Below are positions 27,121 through 34,841 of a DNA stretch of 64,000 bases, piece by piece. The number at the start of each line of letters is the position of its first letter. Within the stretch, counting starts at the first letter, position 1. Location of the stretch: assembly GCF_006376685.1 (NCBI RefSeq), contig NZ_VEWL01000008.1:124001-188000 (forward strand), given 5' to 3'. Source of the DNA: Ochrobactrum teleogrylli. GTDB lineage: Bacteria; Pseudomonadota; Alphaproteobacteria; Rhizobiales; Rhizobiaceae. A program made the position numbers and the translations under genes. The notes beneath the pieces are model-generated. The model saw nothing but the letters and a program-made list of their open reading frames with translations. It had not been told where the DNA came from and did not search any database.

Positions 27121-27984
27121 ATGCGCATGAAACTTTATACGATTTCTACCCTGCTTTCTGCGGCGGCAACCATTGCCCTCACCCTGCCATCTCAGGCCGT
27201 CACAGTCGACGACCTGAAAAGCGCTGGCTTTGTTCGTGGCGCAACCGCCAACGAGATGCCCTACGGTTACATGGACGAAAGCGGGGCGGCGAAGGGTATT
27301 GGCCCCGACGTGGCGGCAGCGATCTTCAAAAAGCTTGGCATTGAAGAAGTCGACTGGACGGTCACGCCATTCGGCTCGCTTATCCCGGGCTTGAAAGCCA
27401 AGCGTTTTGAATTCGTCGCTGCCGAACAGAATGTCTTGCCGGAACGATGCAAGCAGGTGCAGTTTACCGTTGCCAATTCCAGCTATGGTGAAGGTCTTCT
27501 GGTGCCTAAAGGAAACCCCAAAAAAATTCACTCCTATGACGACATCAAGAAGGACCCATCCCTGAAGGTTGCCATCGTATCGGGAGCCGACCAAATCGAT
27601 TTCCTGCATGGAATGGGGATTGACGAATCCCAAATTGTAATGATCCAGGGCAATGCCGATGCGCCCTCCACCGTACAGACAGGACGAGCCGATGCTTATG
27701 CTGCAACCGAATTGACGGTTGCAAAGCTTGTCGAAAACTCCCCTCAGCTGGAACAGGCTCATCCATTCACCGACCCTGTCGTTGACGGGAAATCTGCGCG
27801 AAGCTTCGGCGCCTTTAGTTTCCGCCCTGAAGACAAGGACTTTTTTGAAGCTTTTAACAAAGAGCTTATCGAATTCAAGAAGACCGACGACTACAAGAAA
27901 ATCCTGACAACATATGGACTTAGCGAAGAAAGCGTAGAAGCTGCACGCGCTGTAGACACAGCAGCACTGTGCAACGCAAAGTAA
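27121..27984 (+). CDS. ehuB: Ectoine/hydroxyectoine ABC substrate-binding protein
   Basis: 287-residue family 3 periplasmic binding protein. The signal peptide is MRMKLYTISTLLSAAATIAL, with cleavage likely after PSQA. The mature protein has the amino-acid-binding pattern (ANEMPYGYMDESGAAKGIGP). EhuB binds ectoine and hydroxyectoine in Sinorhizobium. The start at 27121 has AGAGGAG upstream. A stable hairpin after its stop probably raises binding-protein yield over the membrane subunits. Confidence 0.9.
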   Translation: MRMKLYTISTLLSAAATIALTLPSQAVTVDDLKSAGFVRGATANEMPYGYMDESGAAKGIGPDVAAAIFKKLGIEEVDWTVTPFGSLIPGLKAKRFEFVAAEQNVLPERCKQVQFTVANSSYGEGLLVPKGNPKKIHSYDDIKKDPSLKVAIVSGADQIDFLHGMGIDESQIVMIQGNADAPSTVQTGRADAYAATELTVAKLVENSPQLEQAHPFTDPVVDGKSARSFGAFSFRPEDKDFFEAFNKELIEFKKTDDYKKILTTYGLSEESVEAARAVDTAALCNAK

Positions 27985-27995
27985 GCTTATCAGCG

Positions 27996-28025
27996 CCCGC
28001 CGATCTCAATAATATCGGCGGGTTT
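27996..28025 (+). terminator. Intercistronic hairpin between ehuB and ehuC
   Basis: CCCGCCGAT (27996-28004), 9-base loop, ATCGGCGGG (28014-28022), then TTT. Probably an attenuator or mRNA-stabilising structure, since ehuC follows 24 bases later. Confidence 0.7.
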
Positions 28026-28046
28026 CTCTGCCCGGGAGACGACCCT

Positions 28047-28706
28047 ATGCATTGGACGGAATATTTACCCGCCCTTTTCAAAGGTGCCCAAGTCACCATC
28101 GTACTTGCTCTGAGCTCGATGGTGATAGGCACCATATTCGCGTTTGCGGCGGGAATAGCGCGCTTTGCAGGCGGGCGAGTCCTGTCGGCGATCGCCGTGG
28201 TCTATATCGAAGTCTTCCGGGGCACGTCGCTTCTGGTACAGCTGTTCTGGCTCTACTATGCCTTGCCGCTGATCGGCATTTCTTTTGACCCAATCACCAC
28301 GGGCGTCATGGGTCTTGGCCTGAATATCGGTGCTTACGGTGCCGAGGTCGTGCGCGGTGCGCTGCAGGCCGTACCAGAAGCCCAACATGAAGCGGCACGC
28401 GCGCTCAATTTTGGCAAAAAACACACGCTGTTCCACATTGTCTTGCCGCAGGCTATTGTCGAGATGATGCCTGCATTTGGCAATCTCGCCATCCATAATC
28501 TCAAGGATACCGCTCTTGCGTCCCTGATCGCTATCAGCGACCTGACATTTCAGGCCCAAAGATTGCGCAACCTGACATTGGATAGCGTGACCATTTATTC
28601 CCTGACACTGCTTGGCTATTTCGCGATGGCTCTTTTGCTTGCGACTGCAATAAGATGGCTGGAACGACGCCTTCGCCGCCAGACCATGGCTGGAGGTTTC
28701 GCATGA
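28047..28706 (+). CDS. ehuC: Ectoine/hydroxyectoine ABC permease EhuC
   Basis: 219-residue membrane subunit of the polar amino-acid (HisM/GlnP) class, with the hallmark segment VYIEVFRGTSLLVQLFW and an EAA loop (EAARALNFGKKHTLFHIVLP). I start at ATG 28047; the frame is open further back but crosses the hairpin. It overlaps ehuD by four bases. With EhuD it should form the heterodimeric channel. Confidence 0.9.
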   Translation: MHWTEYLPALFKGAQVTIVLALSSMVIGTIFAFAAGIARFAGGRVLSAIAVVYIEVFRGTSLLVQLFWLYYALPLIGISFDPITTGVMGLGLNIGAYGAEVVRGALQAVPEAQHEAARALNFGKKHTLFHIVLPQAIVEMMPAFGNLAIHNLKDTALASLIAISDLTFQAQRLRNLTLDSVTIYSLTLLGYFAMALLLATAIRWLERRLRRQTMAGGFA

Positions 28707-29395
28707 TCTATGGTTATGCCTGGGACACCACGTCCACACTGTCCTTCGCCATATCGATCTTGCCGATCCTGGCTATCGGTCTGACCGTAACGCTGAAAGC
28801 TGCAGCAACCGGTTTTGCCATCGCCTTGGCGCTTGGACTGGTCTTTGCGCTTTTACGGCGCAGCCGTTACAAAATCGTTTCCTGGCCCACGGCTGTTGTG
28901 GTGGAGTTCTTGAGGGATACGCCGCTCTTGGTGCAGCTCTTCTTTCTTTATTACGTACTGCCAGTCTATGGCATTGTCTTGCCAGCATTTTTAACCGGCG
29001 CTCTGGCGCTCGGCCTGCAATACTCAGCCTATACATCCGAAGTTTATCGCGGCGGCATTGAGGCCATTCCTCGTGGACAATGGGAAGCGGCCCGCGCGCT
29101 CAATCTGACGCCGTGGAGGACATATCGCGATATCGTCATACCGCAAGCGGTTCCCCGGATCATTCCGGCCATGGGCAACTATCTGGTCTCGATGCTAAAG
29201 GAAACGCCGGTTCTCTCGGTCGTCAGCATCGTCGACATGCTCAATCTTGCCAACCTTATCGGCGACCGTACCTTTGAATATCTCGTACCTTTATCGATGG
29301 TCGGCCTGATCTTCCTCATTTTAACACTCATCTGTTCAGCAGCCATCCGTCTGCTTGAACGAACACTTCCAAAGAACGGGATCGCTCTCAAATGA
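28703..29395 (+). CDS. ehuD: Ectoine/hydroxyectoine ABC permease EhuD
   Basis: 230 residues, second membrane subunit. [20 protein letters not shown] and [20 protein letters not shown] are the class signatures. The ATG at 28703 overlaps the ehuC stop (ATGA) and has GGAGG seven bases before it. It overlaps ehuA in the same manner, so ehuC-ehuD-ehuA are translationally coupled. Confidence 0.9.
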   Translation: MIYGYAWDTTSTLSFAISILPILAIGLTVTLKAAATGFAIALALGLVFALLRRSRYKIVSWPTAVVVEFLRDTPLLVQLFFLYYVLPVYGIVLPAFLTGALALGLQYSAYTSEVYRGGIEAIPRGQWEAARALNLTPWRTYRDIVIPQAVPRIIPAMGNYLVSMLKETPVLSVVSIVDMLNLANLIGDRTFEYLVPLSMVGLIFLILTLICSAAIRLLERTLPKNGIALK

Positions 29396-30156
29396 CGCAG
29401 GAAATCATTCGCTTTCAGAACGTCGTCAAACGCTTTGGAGCACTGACCGTATTGGATCAGTTCAATTTCTCGGTCACAACAGGCGAAAAAGTTACGCTCA
29501 TTGGCCCATCCGGATCCGGCAAATCTACCGTGCTGCGCATTCTCATGACACTTGAGCCCTTTCAGGAAGGCACGCTGGAATTGGGTGGCGTGCCCTATCA
29601 TGAGACCGGCGGCAAAGAACCGTTTTATGCCAGCGAAGCACATTTGCGGAAGATCAGATCGCATGTCGGGATGGTGTTTCAGAGCTTCAATCTCTTCCCC
29701 CACATGTCCGTATTGCGCAACGTCATCGAAGCGCCCGTCCATGTCCTTGGTCTTAAACGTGCGGAAGCCGAAGCACGCGCGCTGGACCTGCTTTCTCTTG
29801 TCGGCCTCTCGGACAAGAAGGATCACTATCCATCCCAATTATCGGGCGGTCAGCAACAGCGTGTTGCCATAGCACGATCACTGGCAATGCGTCCGCGTGT
29901 CCTGCTGTTTGATGAACCGACATCGGCGCTGGATCCGCAGCTTGTTGGCGAGGTGTTGTCAGTCATCCGCAGTCTTGCGCAGGAGCATGATCTCACCATG
30001 CTGCTGGTTACCCACGAAATGCGCTTTGCGCGAGAAGTCTCTGATCGTGTGTGCTTTTTCGACAAAGGGCGCATCTGCGAACAGGGCACGCCCGAACAGA
30101 TATTTCAAGCACCGAAAGAAGCGCGCACCAAGGAGTTTCTCCAGTCTGTCCTTTAG
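29392..30156 (+). CDS. ehuA: Ectoine/hydroxyectoine ABC ATP-binding protein EhuA
   Basis: 254-residue ATPase of the polar amino-acid class. Walker [11 protein letters not shown]-loop [12 protein letters not shown], signature [17 protein letters not shown], Walker [14 protein letters not shown] and the H-loop [11 protein letters not shown] are all present. It completes the importer and is the last gene of the eut-doe-ehu operon; its stop lies two bases from the end of the convergent enuR gene. Confidence 0.92.
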   Translation: MTQEIIRFQNVVKRFGALTVLDQFNFSVTTGEKVTLIGPSGSGKSTVLRILMTLEPFQEGTLELGGVPYHETGGKEPFYASEAHLRKIRSHVGMVFQSFNLFPHMSVLRNVIEAPVHVLGLKRAEAEARALDLLSLVGLSDKKDHYPSQLSGGQQQRVAIARSLAMRPRVLLFDEPTSALDPQLVGEVLSVIRSLAQEHDLTMLLVTHEMRFAREVSDRVCFFDKGRICEQGTPEQIFQAPKEARTKEFLQSVL

Positions 30157-30158
30157 GG

Positions 30159-31553
30159 TCAGGCTATAGCGCCAACATCATAAACTGGTGGAAGTTGTGC
30201 AGCGGTTTCACGGATGGTTTCAAGAGCCTTGTGCAAGGTTGTGCGTGACAGCCGTCCGCCAAGGCAAATTCGAATGCCCCCTTGGCCGCGGTCGGCCCCG
30301 GCTACAAACGGATCGGATGGCGTCACTGCGACCCCCTTACTGGCCAGCGCTCTTACCAACCCGTCTTCCGACCAGTGGCGCGGGATTTTGAGCCAGGCGC
30401 ACAGAGACAACGGGTTACTCCCTGCGATCAGAGGCCCCAAGACGTCACTCACCTGCGCCTGTCTTGTACGCAATTCGCCCCGTTGGATTTCGATGAGTTC
30501 CTTGACGGTGCCATCCTCAATCCATCGGCTTGCCATCTCGCCCAGAAGATTGACCCCGCTCCAGCTTGTCACGCGCAAAATCGATGCAACACGAATGGAA
30601 TATTGCGATGGAACAACGAGATAACCGGTGCGAAGCCCCGTCATAACAGTCTTCGTGAAGCTTGTTACGAAGAAGCCCAAATCCGGCAGCAATTCCGGCA
30701 TTGAAGGCAACCGTTCTTCGAGGATCGGTTTGTAAACTTCGTCTTCGATAACACAAACATCGTATCTTGCAGCGATTTCCGCGATCGCCATACGCCGTTG
30801 CGCAGACATGAGATGACTTGTAGGATTGCCCAGTGTCGGTATCAGTACGAGCGCGCGGACATCACCAGCTTTGCACGCCATCTCAAAAGCATCCGGCATG
30901 ACACCTTGTTCGTCGATTGGCAGGCCGCGCAGGGTAAATCCCAGCACATTTGCGAGCCCAATAATGCCATGGTCGGTCAAGCGTTCCGTCAGCACCACCT
31001 CGCCCGGCTGAACAATTGTCGCGACCGCAAGAAACAGGCCATGTGCCGCTCCATTGGTAATGACGATACGGCCCGGATCAACATCAACAGATAAGCTACG
31101 CAGCCATTCCTGAGCAACAGCGCGATGGTGATCCAGCCCGGCGATTGGCCGACATGGACGCATGAAACTGGCGTTTTCCGTTTGGCTCAATTGTTCAAAC
31201 AAATGTTTGGAAGCCCGCTCATGCGCCTCCGTATAGACAGCTCGTATGATCGACATATCAGCGGTGCCGCTTGGATCACGATCGAGCATGAAACGGTCCG
31301 CACGTTCGGTGACGCGATTGCAAACGTAAGTTCCGCGTCCAACTTCACCACGCAGATAACCGCGTCGTTCTGCTTCCTTATAGCTGATACTGACAGTCTG
31401 CACAGAAAGTCCGAGTTGATGCGCAAGTTCGCGATGCGTAGGCATCCGTGCTGCCGGTTGCAGAATACCGCCCTCGATATCATCGACAATTTTTTCTGTT
31501 AGAAGTCGGTGTTTGGTTGCGCCTTTGCGCAGCTCCAATACAGGTTTCCACAT
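30159..31553 (-). CDS. enuR: MocR-type GntR/aminotransferase regulator of ectoine use
   Basis: 464 residues from the ATG at 31553. A GntR winged helix (MPTHRELAHQLGLSVQTVSI) is joined to a class I aminotransferase-like domain. The PLP-lysine motif is intact (TSFTKTVMTGLRTGY). Regulators of this architecture next to ehu/eut genes are EnuR repressors, which sense ectoine-derived metabolites through PLP. It converges with the operon it likely controls. In-frame starts further upstream (ATG 31613) exist but lie within a palindromic element, so I prefer 31553. Confidence 0.88.
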   Translation of the reverse strand: MWKPVLELRKGATKHRLLTEKIVDDIEGGILQPAARMPTHRELAHQLGLSVQTVSISYKEAERRGYLRGEVGRGTYVCNRVTERADRFMLDRDPSGTADMSIIRAVYTEAHERASKHLFEQLSQTENASFMRPCRPIAGLDHHRAVAQEWLRSLSVDVDPGRIVITNGAAHGLFLAVATIVQPGEVVLTERLTDHGIIGLANVLGFTLRGLPIDEQGVMPDAFEMACKAGDVRALVLIPTLGNPTSHLMSAQRRMAIAEIAARYDVCVIEDEVYKPILEERLPSMPELLPDLGFFVTSFTKTVMTGLRTGYLVVPSQYSIRVASILRVTSWSGVNLLGEMASRWIEDGTVKELIEIQRGELRTRQAQVSDVLGPLIAGSNPLSLCAWLKIPRHWSEDGLVRALASKGVAVTPSDPFVAGADRGQGGIRICLGGRLSRTTLHKALETIRETAAQLPPVYDVGAIA

Positions 31554-31569
31554 AGGCTTACCGGCTCCA

Positions 31570-31617
31570 TCATGACAAAGTGTCGATTGAACTGTTATAG
31601 CAATTTTTGTCATGACA
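31570..31617. promoter_or_regulatory. Repeated TCATGACA elements upstream of enuR
   Basis: TCATGACA occurs at 31570-31577 and again at 31610-31617, 40 bases apart in the same direction. The second is inside the perfect palindrome TGTCATGACA (31608-31617). MocR regulators often bind spaced direct repeats, so this is a candidate autoregulatory site. Confidence 0.45.
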
Positions 31618-31796
31618 TACAGGTCAAATACGACGCAATGAATGTCGCCCACATAATTTGTTAAGACGCGGGCGCCTTGGCCGAACCATGGTTTAACCTC
31701 GGAATCGCCCCGAAAGAAACTCTTTACGGTCACATTCGACCTGTGCACTGGCTTCGTCGCCCAAATGGCCTCTAGCAGAATTTCTGGAAAGGAAAG

Positions 31797-32168
31797 ATGA
31801 TGCCAAGAATTGCATCGCTTGCATTCGTAACTCTCGTCGCCCTGACCCCTTCCGCAATGGCTCAGCAACAGGCGCCACAGCCTCCGGCCAACTCAGCGCC
31901 AGCGGCTCAGCAACCTTCAACAGCCCCAACCATACAGACTGTATCTGTGGTAGATATCAAGGAACTCCCGGCTGAAAGCCAGAAAGAGGTTCAAGCCGTT
32001 GTCGATAAACGCAGCGCCGATGACCTCACCAAACTGCGCACATCAGTGAAGACGTTCCCCGAGGCGCGCGACGCCCTACAAAAGAAGGGCATGAACGAAC
32101 AAGATGTCATTGCAGCCAGTCTTTCGGAAAATGGCGCTTTGACGCTGATTACAAAAAAGGCAAGCTAA
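31797..32168 (+). CDS. Small secreted protein, unknown function
   Basis: 123 residues with a convincing signal peptide (MMPRIASLAFVTLVALTPSA, cleavage after AMA). A Gln/Pro/Ala-rich linker of about 30 residues is followed by a charged, probably helical C-terminal region of about 70 (VDKRSADDLTKLRTSVKTFP). No catalytic motif. It stands alone between enuR and the capsule operon and ends in a hairpin shared with kpsT. I do not recognise a family. Confidence 0.7.
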   Translation: MMPRIASLAFVTLVALTPSAMAQQQAPQPPANSAPAAQQPSTAPTIQTVSVVDIKELPAESQKEVQAVVDKRSADDLTKLRTSVKTFPEARDALQKKGMNEQDVIAASLSENGALTLITKKAS

Positions 32169-32190
32169 CAACTTGCCATCGGAAGCAAAA

Positions 32191-32213
32191 GTCGGGCCGG
32201 AAGGGCCGGCTTT
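32191..32213. terminator. Shared terminator between the small secreted gene and kpsT
   Basis: GCCGG-AAGGG-CCGGC stem (32196-32210) followed by TTT on the plus strand and by a T-run a few bases later on the minus strand. It lies between two convergent genes and could act both ways. Confidence 0.6.
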
Positions 32214-32866
32214 CAAGATCGAGCCTCTGCAAAGCTGGTCCGCAGCGTCGCGATATCATCATAATAGACGATATGGCTCTCGCGGATGATAATTCCGCAA
32301 TCACAATAATGCGTGATCTGCGATATTGAATGCGAAACCATAATCACCCGTGCATGCGAGATTTTAGAGTCAAGCGCCGCTTTGGATTTCGCCTTGAAAC
32401 GTTCATCACCCACTGCGATAATTTCATCGATCAGATAGCAATCGAAATCTATCGCAAGACTCATACCGAAAGCCAGACGCGCTTTCATTCCACTGGAATA
32501 TGTTTTAACCGGAAGATGAAGCGAAGTACCCAGTTCGGAAAAATCGCTGACATAGTCGATCATCGCCTCCGTATCTTGTTCATATATCCGGGCAACAAAA
32601 CGAATATTTTCGAGGCCCGTCATTCCCCCATTGAATCCGCTTGAGAACCCCAGCGGCCACGATACGCGACCACGCCTTACAATGCGCCCTCGATCCGGCA
32701 ATTCAGTCCCGGCAATCAGCCGTATCAAGGTCGACTTCCCGGCTCCGTTGGGGCCGACAATGGCGACATTCCTGTTCTCCGGAAAAGAAAAACTAAGATC
32801 ATCGAAAATGATTTTCCTTATCCCGTTCGTCTTATAGGATTTGGAGACATTGATCAGATCAATCAA
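32213..32866 (-). CDS. kpsT: Capsule export ABC ATPase KpsT
   Basis: 217-residue ATPase of the ABC-2 polysaccharide exporter. Walker A GPNGAGKST, signature YSSGMKARLAFGMSLA and Walker B YLIDEII are visible. The start is a TTG that overlaps the kpsM stop (TTGA), and the protein then begins MIDLINVSKSYKTNG as expected for KpsT. It pairs with KpsM to move lipid-linked capsule polymer across the inner membrane. Last gene of the ten-gene operon. Confidence 0.92.
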   Translation of the reverse strand: MIDLINVSKSYKTNGIRKIIFDDLSFSFPENRNVAIVGPNGAGKSTLIRLIAGTELPDRGRIVRRGRVSWPLGFSSGFNGGMTGLENIRFVARIYEQDTEAMIDYVSDFSELGTSLHLPVKTYSSGMKARLAFGMSLAIDFDCYLIDEIIAVGDERFKAKSKAALDSKISHARVIMVSHSISQITHYCDCGIIIRESHIVYYDDIATLRTSFAEARS

Positions 32867-33630
32867 ACCGCTCTCCTTTTCCTGAAAAGCCGCTCGCCAG
32901 ATAAGCCCGCCACCATAAGGACAAGGATGGTTTTCATCAGATAGGTGCGATCGAGAACTGTGCTGTCATAGTTTGGATAGAAACCATCACGCATCCATTC
33001 AACTGCATGCAAGATGGGGTTCCAGGATAAATATTCTATCAACACCGTCGGTAGCAGGCTCGGCACGTAGAAAATTCCTGACAGGAAAAAAAGCGGGCTG
33101 GTGAGAATCTTCTCAATGTGGCGCCACGAATCCCACATCGACAGAATGACGGCGTTCACAACGCCAAAAGCTGTGCCCAACGACGCGGTCGCAACAAATG
33201 CTCCCATAGTTCGTCCCGGATGAGCCGGCATGTCGCCGCCGTCCCAAACCATGATGCCCCAGAATACCACCATGAAAATAACAGCATATGTTGCTGTTAC
33301 AAGCATGGCGCGAGCAGACAAAACATCAAGCTCTTTTATCGGCGGATAGGTCAGGAGCGCTTTGTTCGCTTCGAACGCCACCATCAATGAAGACGACAAT
33401 TTGCTGAAGAACTGCAGCGTCAGAACGCCTGTTGCAAAGAACAGTGCAAAGCTCGATCCATAAGGTGGATTTCGCCCTGCGAAAGTAAACACGGCCACCA
33501 GAACCGCTATACTGGTGGACGGGACAATTACTGCCCATAGATAGCCTATATGAGAGGCGCCAAGGGCGGCACGCGTCTCACGTAGAACTAGCGCTCCCAT
33601 CACATGTATCTGCAACCGCAACAGTGTCAT
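32863..33630 (-). CDS. kpsM: Capsule export ABC-2 permease KpsM
   Basis: 255 residues from the ATG at 33630, which overlaps the stop of kpsE (TGATG). It begins MTLLRLQIHVMGALVLRETR, the normal KpsM amphipathic start, followed by six hydrophobic helices. GASHIGYLWAVIVPS is a conserved segment. Further in-frame upstream codons lie within kpsE and are unlikely to be used. Confidence 0.92.
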   Translation of the reverse strand: MTLLRLQIHVMGALVLRETRAALGASHIGYLWAVIVPSTSIAVLVAVFTFAGRNPPYGSSFALFFATGVLTLQFFSKLSSSLMVAFEANKALLTYPPIKELDVLSARAMLVTATYAVIFMVVFWGIMVWDGGDMPAHPGRTMGAFVATASLGTAFGVVNAVILSMWDSWRHIEKILTSPLFFLSGIFYVPSLLPTVLIEYLSWNPILHAVEWMRDGFYPNYDSTVLDRTYLMKTILVLMVAGLSGERLFRKRRAV

Positions 33631-34766
33631 CACGAGAGATGATCCCTGATGGAATAGATTATGAGGGAACCAAGCCCCCACAGCATTGTGAGTATGGCGC
33701 CAAGCTGGAGACTGTTGAGAAAGCGTTTGGGATAAAGCGGATATTCCGGCAGGAGTGGCGCTTCATAGATCGCCAGATAGCGCTGTTGTCGGCCAGCTTC
33801 CACACGCGCCTTTTCCAGCGACGAAAGCGCCGAAGCATAGGCTTGTTGCGCAAAGTTTCGTTCGACTTCGAGGGTTTCATAGGTGGCCAGAAGCCCAGAT
33901 AACGCGTTGGAAGACCGGCTTTTATTGCCCTCGCCTTTCGTTGCTTCGAGCTTCTTTGCCGCTATTTCCTGCTCAAGCGCGTCTGTCTGACGTCTGAGGA
34001 TTTTGAGTGACGGTGAACCCTCATCGACGGTTCCCACAAGTGCGGAAATTCTCGCCCGCCGGTCAGCCAGTTCCTTCTCCAACCCTCCAACAATCTCAAT
34101 CTGGACTTGGGCACTTCGCGTTGGGTCGATCGATTGTTCATCGTCGCGAAAAGATCGTAATTTCCCCAAAGCATTACGAAGTCGCTCTTCGGCATGAGCC
34201 ACCTCGCCATTGGCAAAAGAAACAGCATCGGTTCTTGCGCGTTCCGACAGTTCGTTCACCAGATCCGTACAATAGCGCAAAACCAGATCTGCTACTTTCC
34301 TGGCGTCGTCCGGCGTAAAAGCATTGACTTTGAACGTGATGACACCCGAAATATTGTCGTAGGATGTCTGGATCATCCCACCCCAATATTCAACGACGTG
34401 TTCAATATCGCTCTGTGGACGTAGATGCGAGATAATATCAGGACCGTCGGAAGCATAAGCCAACCGCAACGGAAAATCCTTTTCAAGCTTCTCGACCAGG
34501 CTTCGGCTCTTGATATATTTGAGCAGAATGTATGAATCCGACGTCGTGCTTCCGGCATTTGCTATACCGGTGAATGTCCCAAAAAAGTCGCCACCACTAC
34601 CCGCATCCATGCTTCTGACGGCGAAGCCAACGCCCGCCACATAACGGTCAGAAGCGATGAATGTGAAGTATAGCGCTCCGAGAATGGAAGGGATAATCAC
34701 GCATAGAACGAAAGAAATCGCCAGTAAGCGACGCCTTCGCTTTTGGGGGCGGGTTTGCTTAGCCAT
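33630..34766 (-). CDS. kpsE: Capsule export inner-membrane protein KpsE (BexC/CtrB family)
   Basis: 378 residues from the ATG at 34766, chosen because GGGAG sits ahead of it and the usual short basic arm (KQTRPQKRRRR) then precedes the first membrane helix; a TTG at 34835 is an alternative. A long periplasmic part includes a coiled coil (about residues 180-330) and the protein closes with the family motif PLLPEYPLYPKRF and a second membrane helix. It links the inner-membrane exporter to the outer-membrane lipoprotein at 45622. Confidence 0.88.
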   Translation of the reverse strand: MAKQTRPQKRRRRLLAISFVLCVIIPSILGALYFTFIASDRYVAGVGFAVRSMDAGSGGDFFGTFTGIANAGSTTSDSYILLKYIKSRSLVEKLEKDFPLRLAYASDGPDIISHLRPQSDIEHVVEYWGGMIQTSYDNISGVITFKVNAFTPDDARKVADLVLRYCTDLVNELSERARTDAVSFANGEVAHAEERLRNALGKLRSFRDDEQSIDPTRSAQVQIEIVGGLEKELADRRARISALVGTVDEGSPSLKILRRQTDALEQEIAAKKLEATKGEGNKSRSSNALSGLLATYETLEVERNFAQQAYASALSSLEKARVEAGRQQRYLAIYEAPLLPEYPLYPKRFLNSLQLGAILTMLWGLGSLIIYSIRDHLS

Positions 34767-34841
34767 AGGAGTTTCTCCCGCCGCAGACGGTTGCTGTACT
34801 TTGAGAGATACAACTCTATTGAGGGCTTCGCTCAATTTTCG

